From Methanoregula sp. PtaB.Bin085 (lineage in GTDB: Archaea > Halobacteriota > Methanomicrobia > Methanomicrobiales > Methanospirillaceae), in NCBI RefSeq assembly GCF_002067035.1, contig NZ_MVQB01000041.1:1-45426 (forward strand): a DNA stretch of 45,426 nt, read 5' to 3'. The position numbers and the translations under genes were made by a program. Below, one piece after another: positions 24,872 through 33,286 of the stretch. The first letter of the stretch is position 1, and each line of letters begins with the position of its first letter. The notes under the pieces were generated by a model, which saw nothing but the letters and a program-made list of their open reading frames with translations, had not been told where the DNA came from and did not search any database.

Positions 24872-26308
24872 TCAGTACGTCCTTCCGACAAGCGTTGCCC
24901 TGCCGGGCTTCCCGCAGATGATGCACTTCCCGTCCGATGCATCAACATACGGGGAGCGCACTTCGGTGCCGAGGATGGACGAGTTCGCCTTCTCCTCGAT
25001 GGCATCCCCGCAGCCCCGCTCCCGGCACCAGTGGACGACCGCGACCTTGCCCTCGTTGAGGGCGGTGTTGAGTGCATCCGTTGAGTCAACGGCGCAGAGG
25101 TGGGATTTCGTGTGCTCTTCGGCACGGGCCCGGATCGCTTCCGTGATCTCCGCAAAGACCGTTGTTATACCGTCAATGATGGTTGCACGTTCAAGGGACG
25201 TCTTCTCTCCCGTCCTCTTCACTGCCATGACCTTGCCGGCATCGATATCCCGGGGGCCGAGTTCGAGCCGGAGCGGGACGCCCCGGAGTTCCCACCAGTA
25301 ATATTTGGCGCCCGGCCGCATGTCGCGGGTATCCATCTTCACGCGGAACCCGGCGGCTTTCAGGTCAGCCTCAAGCTTCGTGGCTGCAGCGAGCACATCC
25401 TCGTGCCGCTTCCCGATCGTGATCGGGACGATGACCGCCTGGACCGGTGCAACCGCCGGCGGGAGGATGAGGCCCTTGTCGTCGCCGTGCATGGAGATGA
25501 GAGCTGCGATGGACCGCTCCGAGATCCCGTAGCAGGTCTGGTTTGCCAGCTGTGCTTTCCCGTCCTTGTCCTCATACTGTATCCCAAAGGTCTTCGAGAA
25601 GTGCGTGCCGAGGTGGTGGACCGTGCCGATCTGGAGTGTTTTCCCGTTCGGCATGATCGCGTCAACGGCGATCGTATAGTCGGCGCCGGGGAACTTGTCC
25701 CAGTCCGGCCGTTTCGAGATGGTGACGGGGATGCAGAGGCCGTCGTAGAACTCCTTGGTGAGGCCGAGCTCATACTCGCACTGGGCCTCTGCCTCGTCCC
25801 ATGTGGCATGGACCGTGTGGGACTCCATGAACGAGGTGATCTCGCGGAGACGGATGAGCGGCCGGGTCTGCTTGGTCTCGTACCGGAATGTGTTCACGAT
25901 CTGGTAGTACTTCATCGGCAGGTCGGCGTGGGAGCGGAGCCAGAGGGCGTACATCGGGTAGATTGCGGTTTCGCTCGTCGGGCGGAGTGCAAGCTTCACG
26001 TCGAGCGGGGTCGTGCCCCCGTGGGTCACCCAGTAGACCTCATCCTCGAAACCCTTGATGTGCTCGGCCTCCTTCATGAACTCCTGTTCGGGGATGAGGA
26101 GCGGGAAGAGGGTCTCCTGGTGGTCCCGGTCAAGGAGTTCGCGGAGCCGGTTGTACACGAACTTGCGGATCGCAAACCCGTACGGGTACCAGACGTACAG
26201 CCCCTTGACGGGGTAGCGGACATCCATGATCTCGGCCCGCCAGAGAATATCGTTGAACCATCCTGAAAAGTCCTGCCGGGGCGGCAGGGTGCCACTGTCG
26301 TCGTCCAT
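24872..26308 (-). CDS. proS: Prolyl-tRNA synthetase, archaeal/eukaryotic type
   Basis: A class II aminoacyl-tRNA synthetase that charges tRNA-Pro. The 478-aa length and layout fit the archaeal type: catalytic core with [10 protein letters not shown] and [18 protein letters not shown], motif 2 [17 protein letters not shown], motif with [16 protein letters not shown], an anticodon-binding domain (about 280-390; [15 protein letters not shown]) and the C-terminal zinc-binding part (CRERGCGD...CIICGKPG) ending in the conserved Tyr. The start [22 protein letters not shown] is of normal length. The SpoIIM-like gene ends 10 bp upstream on the same strand. Confidence 0.97.
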   Translation of the reverse strand: MDDDSGTLPPRQDFSGWFNDILWRAEIMDVRYPVKGLYVWYPYGFAIRKFVYNRLRELLDRDHQETLFPLLIPEQEFMKEAEHIKGFEDEVYWVTHGGTTPLDVKLALRPTSETAIYPMYALWLRSHADLPMKYYQIVNTFRYETKQTRPLIRLREITSFMESHTVHATWDEAEAQCEYELGLTKEFYDGLCIPVTISKRPDWDKFPGADYTIAVDAIMPNGKTLQIGTVHHLGTHFSKTFGIQYEDKDGKAQLANQTCYGISERSIAALISMHGDDKGLILPPAVAPVQAVIVPITIGKRHEDVLAAATKLEADLKAAGFRVKMDTRDMRPGAKYYWWELRGVPLRLELGPRDIDAGKVMAVKRTGEKTSLERATIIDGITTVFAEITEAIRARAEEHTKSHLCAVDSTDALNTALNEGKVAVVHWCRERGCGDAIEEKANSSILGTEVRSPYVDASDGKCIICGKPGRATLVGRTY

Positions 26309-26318
26309 GGGGTGTCCT

Positions 26319-26885
26319 CTACGCTACTAAATGTATGACCACCGGCGTAATAAAAGCCTCGACCACGGCTGCAGTTGCGACGAGCGGCAGCACCACGGCA
26401 AGGAACAGGCGGGCGAACGTGTGTGCGGCGACCGCGGAGTCCCCGCCCCCGTACCATTCCGCGATCAGCGACTGGGCAAGGAGGATCCCGAGCGCTCCCG
26501 AGATGATGAACGCGGGGATCTCGAAGATGCCGTGCGGAACGATGGCGGCTGCAACAAACAGCGCCGTGTGCTCCTTGCTCACCATCTCCATGATGGCCCC
26601 GATGACGATGCCGTTCAGGCTCATGATGAAGATCGTGAGGATCCCGAACGTTGCACCGCCCAAAAAGAGCAGGATGCAGGCCTGGAAGTTATTGAAGAAG
26701 AGCTTGACGCACATATCCGCGGGATTGTTGCCGTCTATCTGGCCGGCCACCTCCTTTGCGAAGAGTTTCAGGAGTTCTTCACCAATGGCCGGGTTCTGGG
26801 CCGATCCCACCCACCCCATGGTGACCGTGGCCAGAAAGAGAAGGAAGACCACAATGATTGCATTGGTGAGCGGGGCATCAGACAT
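26319..26885 (-). CDS. Stage II sporulation protein M-like (DUF95) membrane protein
   Basis: A 188-aa protein with about five TM helices. The block [37 protein letters not shown] followed by [20 protein letters not shown] is the SpoIIM/DUF95 signature (N-N-x-x-A and PHG-x-x-E). In bacteria SpoIIM aids membrane remodelling; archaeal homologues have no known role. The start at 26885 ([11 protein letters not shown]) overlaps the DUF63 stop by 8 bp. An in-frame ATG at 26924 lies inside the DUF63 gene and is unlikely. Confidence 0.9.
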   Translation of the reverse strand: MSDAPLTNAIIVVFLLFLATVTMGWVGSAQNPAIGEELLKLFAKEVAGQIDGNNPADMCVKLFFNNFQACILLFLGGATFGILTIFIMSLNGIVIGAIMEMVSKEHTALFVAAAIVPHGIFEIPAFIISGALGILLAQSLIAEWYGGGDSAVAAHTFARLFLAVVLPLVATAAVVEAFITPVVIHLVA

Positions 26886-27744
26886 AGAGAACCATCCGGA
26901 CCATATCGCGGACGCCCGGTGCAAACCCGACCACGATCATGGCGAGCAGCACGAGATGCCAGAACGCCGGACTTGCCTCTTTCCGGTACAGCTGCATGAC
27001 GTAGACCGCCGGAAAGAGCACGATCAGCTTGAGGGGGAACATCACAAACGCTGTCCCGGTCATGGCGATTAGCGTTGAGCCGACGACGTGCTGTTCCACA
27101 TACTGGACATGGGGGTGCAGGTCGATGCCGTAGCTGGTGGCGCTGGCGTCCAGCAGCTGGCCGAAGATGAGGGTCAGGTACACCGGGTCAGAAACATAGC
27201 TCCATCCGAGGGCATACCGCATGACCCCCCAGACGACAGCGGTGGCCGTTACCGCCATGAGCGGGATGACCGACAGGATGACGAGGTCAATGCCGTTGTG
27301 GGCCATGCCGAACCCGAGCAGGACAAGGGAGGCGATGACCATCGCCGCAATGCCGGCGAAGGCGTAGAACTGGATGAAATTTTTCGTGATCCCCCGGACT
27401 GCCAGTTCCCGTGCCAGGAACATCATGCCGATGACAAAAAAGAAGAGCGTGAAGTAGATGAGGGGCGTGATCAGCAGGAACCGCCAGTCACTTTCGATCA
27501 TCCCGGTATCCTCGACCACCCGGAGGAGCCCGCCGAGAATGACGTAGGGAACGGTTGCGAGGATGAATGTGCCGTCGAACCGGAAACCGGCATCAGACAG
27601 GTACGTGGAGGCGGACAGCCAGCGGTACAGGATATAGACACCGATGACGAGGATGATCGCGTAGGTCAGGGTGTCGACGACATTATAGGCTTCGCCGTAT
27701 CTGATGGGATCGATGTAGTATTTGTATATGAAATCACTAATCAT
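26878..27744 (-). CDS. DUF63 family membrane protein
   Basis: A 288-aa protein with about eight TM helices. It begins FIYKYYIDPIRYGEAYNVVDTLTYAIIL, the typical DUF63 N-terminus, and keeps the DGTFILATVPYVILGGLLRVVEDTG and FGQLLDASATSYGID motifs with charged residues within the membrane region. The family is confined largely to archaea and has no known activity. It starts 12 bp from egsA on the other strand and overlaps the SpoIIM-like gene at its 3' end. Confidence 0.92.
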   Translation of the reverse strand: MISDFIYKYYIDPIRYGEAYNVVDTLTYAIILVIGVYILYRWLSASTYLSDAGFRFDGTFILATVPYVILGGLLRVVEDTGMIESDWRFLLITPLIYFTLFFFVIGMMFLARELAVRGITKNFIQFYAFAGIAAMVIASLVLLGFGMAHNGIDLVILSVIPLMAVTATAVVWGVMRYALGWSYVSDPVYLTLIFGQLLDASATSYGIDLHPHVQYVEQHVVGSTLIAMTGTAFVMFPLKLIVLFPAVYVMQLYRKEASPAFWHLVLLAMIVVGFAPGVRDMVRMVLYV

Positions 27745-27780
27745 CCTTGATCAGAATGAGCGCAGATGCAATAAAATTAC
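27720..27780. promoter_or_regulatory. Overlapping divergent promoters of DUF63 gene and egsA
   Basis: The two ATG codons are 11 bp apart (27744 minus, 27756 plus). A plus-strand TATA-like TTTGTATATG is centred about 30 bp before the egsA ATG, inside the DUF63 coding start. A minus-strand TATA-like TAATTTTATT is centred about 30 bp before the DUF63 ATG, inside egsA. Both spacings predict leaderless transcripts. Confidence 0.6.
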
Positions 27781-28835
27781 TCAAACCCCGGGTCTTTGAC
27801 AAGTCCAAGTGGATGCAGCTCCCCCGCGACGTGGTGATCGGCCACGACGTGCTCGGGCAGCTGCCTGCTGTCTGCGGGGATCTCAAGCTCGGCGGCACTG
27901 CGCTCCTCGTCTCCGGCAGGGGGACCATGGATCTTGCCGGCGGCACCGTGCAGGAGATCCTTTCCCGGGAATACACGGTGAAGCCGTTCATTGCCGAAGA
28001 GATCACGGCTCCCGTCATCAAGAAGGGCGAGAAGGCCGCAAAGGGTGTGGATTTCCTCATCGGTGTCGGGGGCGGGCGGGTGATCGATACCGCGAAGATC
28101 GTCTCGTTCAACCTTGACCTGCCCTTCATCTCGGTCCCTACAGCCGCGTCCCACGACGGGATCGCATCCGCCCGTGCCTCGGTTGCCATGGAGGGCGGCC
28201 ATTCATCGCTTGAAGCCCACCCGCCGGTTGCGATCGTTGCTGACACCGGCATCATCGCCTCCGCCCCGCACCGCCTCCTCGCTGCCGGCTGCGCCGATGT
28301 CATCTCCAATTATACGGCAATCCTTGACTGGGAACTCGCCCACCGGGTCAAGGGAGAGCCCATGAGCGAATACGCCATCACGCTCTCGAAGATGACCGCG
28401 GAGATTCTGGTGAAGGATGCCCATCTCATCAAACCGCACAACGAGCAGTCTGCGTGGATCGTGGTGAAGGCGCTTGTCTCGAGCGGGGTTGCGATGAGCA
28501 TCGCAGGATCGTCACGGCCTGCGAGCGGTGGTGAACACAAGTTCTCCCATGCCCTCGACAGGCTGGCGCCCGGCAAGGCCCTCCACGGGGAGAGCTGCGG
28601 GATCGGCACGATCATCTCGATGTACCTCCATGGCGGTGACTGGCGGGGTATCCGCTCGTCGCTGAAGATGATCGGCGCCCCGGTGACGCCGGCGGAGGTC
28701 GGGATCGATGACGCGGTCGCGGTCGATGCCCTGCTGATGGCAAAGACTATCCGTCCCGAGCGCTTTACCATATTCGATATGGGGCTGACCCGGGAATCGG
28801 CAGAGAAACTCGTACACATGCTGTACGAGGAGTGA
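27756..28835 (+). CDS. egsA: sn-Glycerol-1-phosphate dehydrogenase
   Basis: Reduces dihydroxyacetone phosphate to sn-glycerol-1-phosphate with NAD(P)H, the committed stereochemical step of archaeal lipids. The 359-aa protein has the GVGGGRVIDTAK nucleotide motif, the FISVPTAASHDGIASARASV segment with the Asp metal ligand, and GGEHKFSHALD and GESCGIG with the two His/Glu-type zinc-site residues. The ATG at 27756 fits the family length; a TTG at 27747 is in frame. Its 3' end is followed closely by UPF0179. The transcript seems leaderless. Confidence 0.97.
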   Translation: MSADAIKLLKPRVFDKSKWMQLPRDVVIGHDVLGQLPAVCGDLKLGGTALLVSGRGTMDLAGGTVQEILSREYTVKPFIAEEITAPVIKKGEKAAKGVDFLIGVGGGRVIDTAKIVSFNLDLPFISVPTAASHDGIASARASVAMEGGHSSLEAHPPVAIVADTGIIASAPHRLLAAGCADVISNYTAILDWELAHRVKGEPMSEYAITLSKMTAEILVKDAHLIKPHNEQSAWIVVKALVSSGVAMSIAGSSRPASGGEHKFSHALDRLAPGKALHGESCGIGTIISMYLHGGDWRGIRSSLKMIGAPVTPAEVGIDDAVAVDALLMAKTIRPERFTIFDMGLTRESAEKLVHMLYEE

Positions 28836-28840
28836 GGATC

Positions 28841-29287
28841 ATGACAGAGGCAAAGACGAAAGTGACGCTGATCGGAACGGTGCTTGCAAAACCGGGCATC
28901 GAGTTCATCTACGAGGGGGAGACGGCTGCCTGCGACACCTGCAAGGTGAAGAAGGCCTGCAACAACCTGGTGAAAGGGCGGAAGTACCGCATCGTCTCCG
29001 TACGATCAACGCACCACGACTGCTCCGTCCACCTCAACGGGGCGACCGCGGTCGAGGTCACCGACGCCCCCATCACCATGCTCATCAGCCCCGAAATGGC
29101 TATCGTCAACTCAAAGATAAAAGCAGAGCTCTCCTGCAACAAGAGCGACTGTAAAAGTTTCCCGCTCTGCCGCCCGGATGGCGTCGTCGACGGCGAGAAG
29201 TATGTTGTCACTGACATTATCGGGAATGCCTCCGATATCTGCGAAAAGGGCCGGTCGCTGAAGCTCGTGGAGATCCGGCCGGCGTAA
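28841..29287 (+). CDS. UPF0179 family protein
   Basis: A 148-aa archaeal protein of unknown function. It has four Cys in a CDTCKVKKACNNL arrangement (about 30) and a later CNKSDCKSFPLC and CEKGRS, so eight or so Cys that could bind an iron-sulfur cluster or zinc. It begins about 5 bp after egsA; GAGGATC precedes ATG 28841. An upstream in-frame codon at 28832 overlaps the egsA end. Confidence 0.92.
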   Translation: MTEAKTKVTLIGTVLAKPGIEFIYEGETAACDTCKVKKACNNLVKGRKYRIVSVRSTHHDCSVHLNGATAVEVTDAPITMLISPEMAIVNSKIKAELSCNKSDCKSFPLCRPDGVVDGEKYVVTDIIGNASDICEKGRSLKLVEIRPA

Positions 29288-29309
29288 CCCCCTCTCAGGT
29301 ATTCCGGAT

Positions 29310-31034
29310 CTACCGGGTTCCCGTTCCCGGTGGATACGTACCTGTCTGCCGCATCCGGTACTTGCCAGCCGGCACAATAATCTCGAACCGGGCCCCCTTC
29401 CCTTCCTCACCGGTCTCCCGGATGGTAATGCCGGTAATGGAGAGGATCCTGCGGATGAGGAAAAGCCCGAGGCCCGTCTGGCTGCCAAACCCGCGGGTGA
29501 ATATCCTTTCCTTGTCGGCAGCCGGGATCCCGCAGCCATCATCCGCGAAGACGATTATAAGCCCGTCGTCCGTCTCTTCAGCAGTAACCATACAGCGGGT
29601 CACGTGATCCCCATGGGTGAACGCGTTGTCGATGAGGTTGTAGAAGACCTTCGCGATGAGCGGGTCGGCATAGATCTCTGTCTCACCGCTGTCGAGCCGG
29701 ACCTTTACCTCCCGGAAGGAGTGGGCTGCCGCTGCCTCAAGAACCACGGTGCGGAGGTCAAACCATGCGGGTTCCTTGCCCCCGGTCTCCTCGTAGTACT
29801 GCATGAACTCGATATGGGTGCGGATCGTCTGGGATGTTTCCTGCAGGTGCTGGAAATAGCCGAGTGCGGACGGGTCCGGTACCCTCTGGCGGCAGAGATC
29901 GAGATACATATCCAGTGCTGTAAGGTTATTGAGGATATCATGCCTCGTGACTGAGGAGAGTATGGTGAGCTTGCTGTGCGCTTCCTGAAGGTCCTCCTGT
30001 GCTTTCCTGCAGGTGGTGATGTCGTGGAAGATAACGAGTTTCCCGTACGGCCGGCTGGAATAATCCTTCAGCAGCGATATGCGGGCGCCAAACCATTTCC
30101 TGTCCGGCTGTTCGCCGACAGAAAACTCGTACTGCCTGCCGGTATCGGTCTCGGCAGTCCTGATGAGTTCAGCAAGCGCTGGTGCTGAGGTCTCGAGGGG
30201 AGAATCACCGGCCGTCCCTGCGAGGGAGAGGTACTGGCGGGCAGCGGGATTGCATTCTATGATACTCCCCTGGTTGTCCACGGCGATGACCCCTGTCTGC
30301 ATGGCGGAATACATCTCATGGTACACGATGGGAGCGATGTCGAGCAGCCGGTAGCGTATGGCTCCTTCGAAGACGATGATGCCACAGATACCGAGTGCGA
30401 GCGGATCGAGATCCAGCCCGGGAACCGGGCTGAGGCTGAAGATATCGATAAGATCTGAGATGAGGAAGATGCCGGTACACAGGATGAGCAGCCAGATCTG
30501 CCTCCGGTAGATCTCTGAGCACTGGACCAGCGTGAAGATCAGCATCGAAACAGAGGCGACAGCGAGGATATACGAATATCCCGTGGAAGCGAGTGCCGCA
30601 GGGCCGTTGGCATACACCATGACGAAGGTACCACGGGTAACCGCCGGCACGATCTCCGGCCAGACCAGGCCGTGCATCTCGTTGGTGAAGACCAGGATAA
30701 CGGTGAGTGCCGGGACGACCCAGAGCAGGAGGGCTTTTTTATCCCTCGTCCAGCTGTCGTTGCGGGTATACCCGGCAACGAACAGGAGCATGAGCGGGGC
30801 GATACAAACAATGCCGAGGTACTGGAACTTCCCGATCAACACCTTCAGCGAAGGATCGGCGACGAGCAGCTCGAGCGAGAAGGTGAGGCACCACTCCGCA
30901 GCAGCGAGCATCAGGAGGGAGAACCAGAACGTGCCCGGGACCGCCCGGCGTTTCCATGAGTAGATGGCAAGGAGCAGGGTGATGATTCCCGTGGTGAAAT
31001 AAACAAAAGCGTAGACAGAGAGCTGCATGGCCAT
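29310..31034 (-). CDS. Sensor histidine kinase (7TM-PAS-HATPase)
   Basis: A 574-aa membrane kinase. Residues 1-225 form the seven-TM histidine-kinase N-terminal sensor region (FVAGYTRNDSW, NEMHGLVWP). A PAS domain follows (about 235-350; GVIAVDNQGSIIECNPAARQYL, and the FHDITTCRKAQEDL end), then the phospho-acceptor H365 in VTRHDILNNL and the ATPase with NLIDNAFTHGD, DDGCGIP and GLGLFLIRRIL. The HDILNNL H-box is common in methanogen kinases. No response regulator is present in this window, so the partner is elsewhere or it acts through its own output. It is convergent with UPF0179 (22 bp gap). Confidence 0.93.
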   Translation of the reverse strand: MAMQLSVYAFVYFTTGIITLLLAIYSWKRRAVPGTFWFSLLMLAAAEWCLTFSLELLVADPSLKVLIGKFQYLGIVCIAPLMLLFVAGYTRNDSWTRDKKALLLWVVPALTVILVFTNEMHGLVWPEIVPAVTRGTFVMVYANGPAALASTGYSYILAVASVSMLIFTLVQCSEIYRRQIWLLILCTGIFLISDLIDIFSLSPVPGLDLDPLALGICGIIVFEGAIRYRLLDIAPIVYHEMYSAMQTGVIAVDNQGSIIECNPAARQYLSLAGTAGDSPLETSAPALAELIRTAETDTGRQYEFSVGEQPDRKWFGARISLLKDYSSRPYGKLVIFHDITTCRKAQEDLQEAHSKLTILSSVTRHDILNNLTALDMYLDLCRQRVPDPSALGYFQHLQETSQTIRTHIEFMQYYEETGGKEPAWFDLRTVVLEAAAAHSFREVKVRLDSGETEIYADPLIAKVFYNLIDNAFTHGDHVTRCMVTAEETDDGLIIVFADDGCGIPAADKERIFTRGFGSQTGLGLFLIRRILSITGITIRETGEEGKGARFEIIVPAGKYRMRQTGTYPPGTGTR

Positions 31035-31080
31035 CGGACGGATTCAGATTATAAAGATTATAACCGGGGAACAATAAAGG

Positions 31081-31099
31081 GTGCGATTTTGATCCGGGA
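31081..31099 (+). repeat. 19-bp direct repeat, left copy
   Basis: GTGCGATTTTGATCCGGGA occurs here and again at 32038-32056, on either side of the 6-TM gene. The left copy follows AATAAAGG, the right AATAATGAAGA, so similarity extends weakly upstream. Confidence 0.7.
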
Positions 31100-31329
31100 G
31101 GATGACCCCCTTTGAGCTGTTTTCGTGAATTCGTATCCTCCGTTCAACAATGGTCGTACGATGGGACAGGTGGTATGGTACCAGGATAACGTGGATCTCC
31201 AGAATAATATTCCATCCCACGTCAAATTTCAGTCTTTCCCTGATTCAATGGGCCGGCTGATGAACTCTCCTGACGGAAATCCTGGGGACGATTAAATATT
31301 ATCTTATCAAATAATTTTTTCTGATACAC

Positions 31330-32004
31330 ATGAGAACAAAACTGGAAAAAGCGACCATTGGCGTCATCCTCCGGTTTCTCATCCTTGTTCTCCTAATCCT
31401 ATCCCTGGTTTTAATCGGGTCCTTCCATGGTGAACGTGACGCCTATATCGGCCCGGTAATCGTGACGCTTCTTGCACTGGCAGTTGTCTGTTCTCATCTA
31501 ATCTATAACAAAATCATGCATCCGGCACCGGATGATCTGATGTATGCACGAAATCAGGATTATATCATCGCAATTATCTGGTGCGGTATTTTTTTCTGTT
31601 ATCTTGAAGCGCTCGCATGTATCCAGTATGCAATCCTGCCGAACGCATTTCCTTCGGTGGTTGTGTCCCCGGTTGTCTTCCAGGGCCTGGTACTCGTTCC
31701 GATGGCAATCTCTGTGACCTGGTATGTCCTTTGGGAGATCCTGATTAACCTGGTTTCGTTGAAGAATATTACACTTGAATACTACCGTCAGAATCCAAAA
31801 TCCTTCTGGGGCTTTGGAGTATTTATCATCATCAATGGTGCGATATTCTACTCCGTTATGAGTATTGTTGCGGCGTTCAGGGAAGGACAGATCGATAAAG
31901 CAACGGCCAATCAGATCTTCAGTGTTATTCTCTGGGTTATGATACTGATGAGTATTGGCACACTGGTCTACACCTGGATAATTAATAACCGGGACAGTTG
32001 CTGA
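31330..32004 (+). CDS. Six-TM membrane protein, unknown
   Basis: A 224-aa protein with six hydrophobic segments at about 10-30, 36-56, 76-100, 110-140, 157-182 and 197-219. No family motif is recognised. The gene is more AT-rich than its neighbours and lies between two direct 19-bp repeats, which suggests that it arrived or was lost-and-regained as a unit. The upstream 300 bp (31035-31329) is AT-rich, with AAATATTATCTTATC near 31295 as a likely promoter. The DNA between the repeats has no transposase. Confidence 0.75.
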   Translation: MRTKLEKATIGVILRFLILVLLILSLVLIGSFHGERDAYIGPVIVTLLALAVVCSHLIYNKIMHPAPDDLMYARNQDYIIAIIWCGIFFCYLEALACIQYAILPNAFPSVVVSPVVFQGLVLVPMAISVTWYVLWEILINLVSLKNITLEYYRQNPKSFWGFGVFIIINGAIFYSVMSIVAAFREGQIDKATANQIFSVILWVMILMSIGTLVYTWIINNRDSC

Positions 32005-32037
32005 AGGGACAGGCAGAATCAGGGAGAATAATGAAGA

Positions 32038-32056
32038 GTGCGATTTTGATCCGGGA
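32038..32056 (+). repeat. 19-bp direct repeat, right copy
   Basis: Second copy of the repeat at 31081-31099. It lies just beyond the stop of the minus-strand ADP-ribosylglycohydrolase gene. Confidence 0.7.
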
Positions 32057-32070
32057 TAGAACAGAGAGGA

Positions 32071-32937
32071 TTACCTGTCCGCCCGCAGCTCCCACACCCG
32101 CTCCGCCAGCTGCACGAGCTCATCGTACTTCTCAAGACCGGCAAGCCACCGCCGGGGCAGCGCCTCAAGCCCCCAGTATGCTCCTGCAAGGGCCCCGGTA
32201 CATGCTCCCACCGTATCCGCATCCCCGCCCATGTTGACCGCAGAAAGTATTGCCATCTCAGCGGACTTCGCGTGCATGAATGAGTACAGCGCCGCATGCG
32301 AACAAAGTACACTATCTAAGGAAGGATCCGGTCTGTGCTCATTATAATTAGCCAGCACTTCATGCACTTCCGGATTAGTACAGAGCGACCGTGCATGCCG
32401 GAACGCGTATGCCCGCGACTGCCCGCGAACCATGTCGCTCACCATCGCGTTCAGGAACGCTGAGCAGTGGCCGGCAACAGGATCATGGTGCGTGAGCTGC
32501 GAGCAGGTTACGCTGACACCATAAACCTGCGGTGCCGGGTAGAAGATGGCGAGGGGAAATCCCCGCATTACGCTGCCGTTCGTCCGGCTGCCGCCACGGC
32601 GGCGGTGCACGATGCGTGCGGCACGGTGCGGCACGGTCCCGGATCGCACGAGATCAAAGAACAGGGATGAGGTGGGACCGAACCATTCCGGTTTTTGAAT
32701 ATAGGAACAAGATAATTTTTCAACAACGTCATTTTCACAAAAGCCCCTGCATGCCACGAGCGATTCCGCGATCGCTTCTGCCTGAAGAGTGTCGTCGGTG
32801 ACGTCTCCCTTTTTCCGGAAATGGCGCCCTCCGGGACGGTATTCTGCCAGCCAGCGTTCAGGCTTTCGAGATCCTTCAAGGGGCGCACCCAACGCGTCCC
32901 CAATTGCGAGCGCAACAAGCGATCCCACGTGCCGCAT
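32071..32937 (-). CDS. ADP-ribosylglycohydrolase family protein
   Basis: A 288-aa enzyme of the ADPRH/DraG fold, which removes ADP-ribose from proteins or small molecules using two Mg ions. Motifs are complete: ALAIGDALGAPLEGS, VTDDTLQAEAIAESL (first metal group), and NMGGDADTVGACTGALAGAYWGLEALP (second metal group). The start at 32937 (MRHVGSLVALAIGDALG) is preferred; a GTG at 32958 is in frame. It is divergent from the UPF0058 gene, with shared promoter DNA holding GATATAAACC and GGTATATC. Substrate not predictable. Confidence 0.92.
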   Translation of the reverse strand: MRHVGSLVALAIGDALGAPLEGSRKPERWLAEYRPGGRHFRKKGDVTDDTLQAEAIAESLVACRGFCENDVVEKLSCSYIQKPEWFGPTSSLFFDLVRSGTVPHRAARIVHRRRGGSRTNGSVMRGFPLAIFYPAPQVYGVSVTCSQLTHHDPVAGHCSAFLNAMVSDMVRGQSRAYAFRHARSLCTNPEVHEVLANYNEHRPDPSLDSVLCSHAALYSFMHAKSAEMAILSAVNMGGDADTVGACTGALAGAYWGLEALPRRWLAGLEKYDELVQLAERVWELRADR

Positions 32938-33013
32938 GGTACCTGATATAAACCTCACCAGTAAGGTATATCAGTGCCCCAGAAAAAAGGATCTTTTTGG
33001 AAAAGGTGATAGT

Positions 33014-33280
33014 GTGCAAAAGGAAGAGCTGCTCCATCTCCACATGCTGATGATTCACATCAAGAAGTACTATGAAGGAATCTCCCACGAAGAAATCCAC
33101 ACCGACCGTTACAACTCCCTTGAAATCTCTCCTGTCCATATCCATAAAGATAAGAAAGCCCATAAGGATGCACTTCTCACGCTCGGCGATGAGATAGTCT
33201 CCCAGATCCACGGCAGGCATGTGCCCGTGGTGACCTATTCTCCCGATGCTGCCTCCCAGAAAGTTGCAGCAGAACATTAA
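33014..33280 (+). CDS. UPF0058 family protein
   Basis: An 88-aa archaeal protein of unknown function, starting with GTG at 33014 (VQKEELLHLHMLMIHIKKYYE) after a GGTGAT ribosome site. It has the family's His-rich first helix and the middle SLEISPVHIHKDKKAHKDALLTLGDEI. The frame is open upstream to 32789, but that part lies inside the divergent gene. Elp3 begins 6 bp downstream. Confidence 0.88.
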   Translation: MQKEELLHLHMLMIHIKKYYEGISHEEIHTDRYNSLEISPVHIHKDKKAHKDALLTLGDEIVSQIHGRHVPVVTYSPDAASQKVAAEH

Positions 33281-33286
33281 CCCGTC

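Noticed and set aside
25100-26266. 388-aa plus-strand frame opposite proS
   Set aside because: Shadow of proS; the sense gene has full motifs.
31081-32056. Insertion sequence around the 6-TM gene
   Set aside because: There is no transposase and no terminal inverted repeat, only a 19-bp direct repeat.
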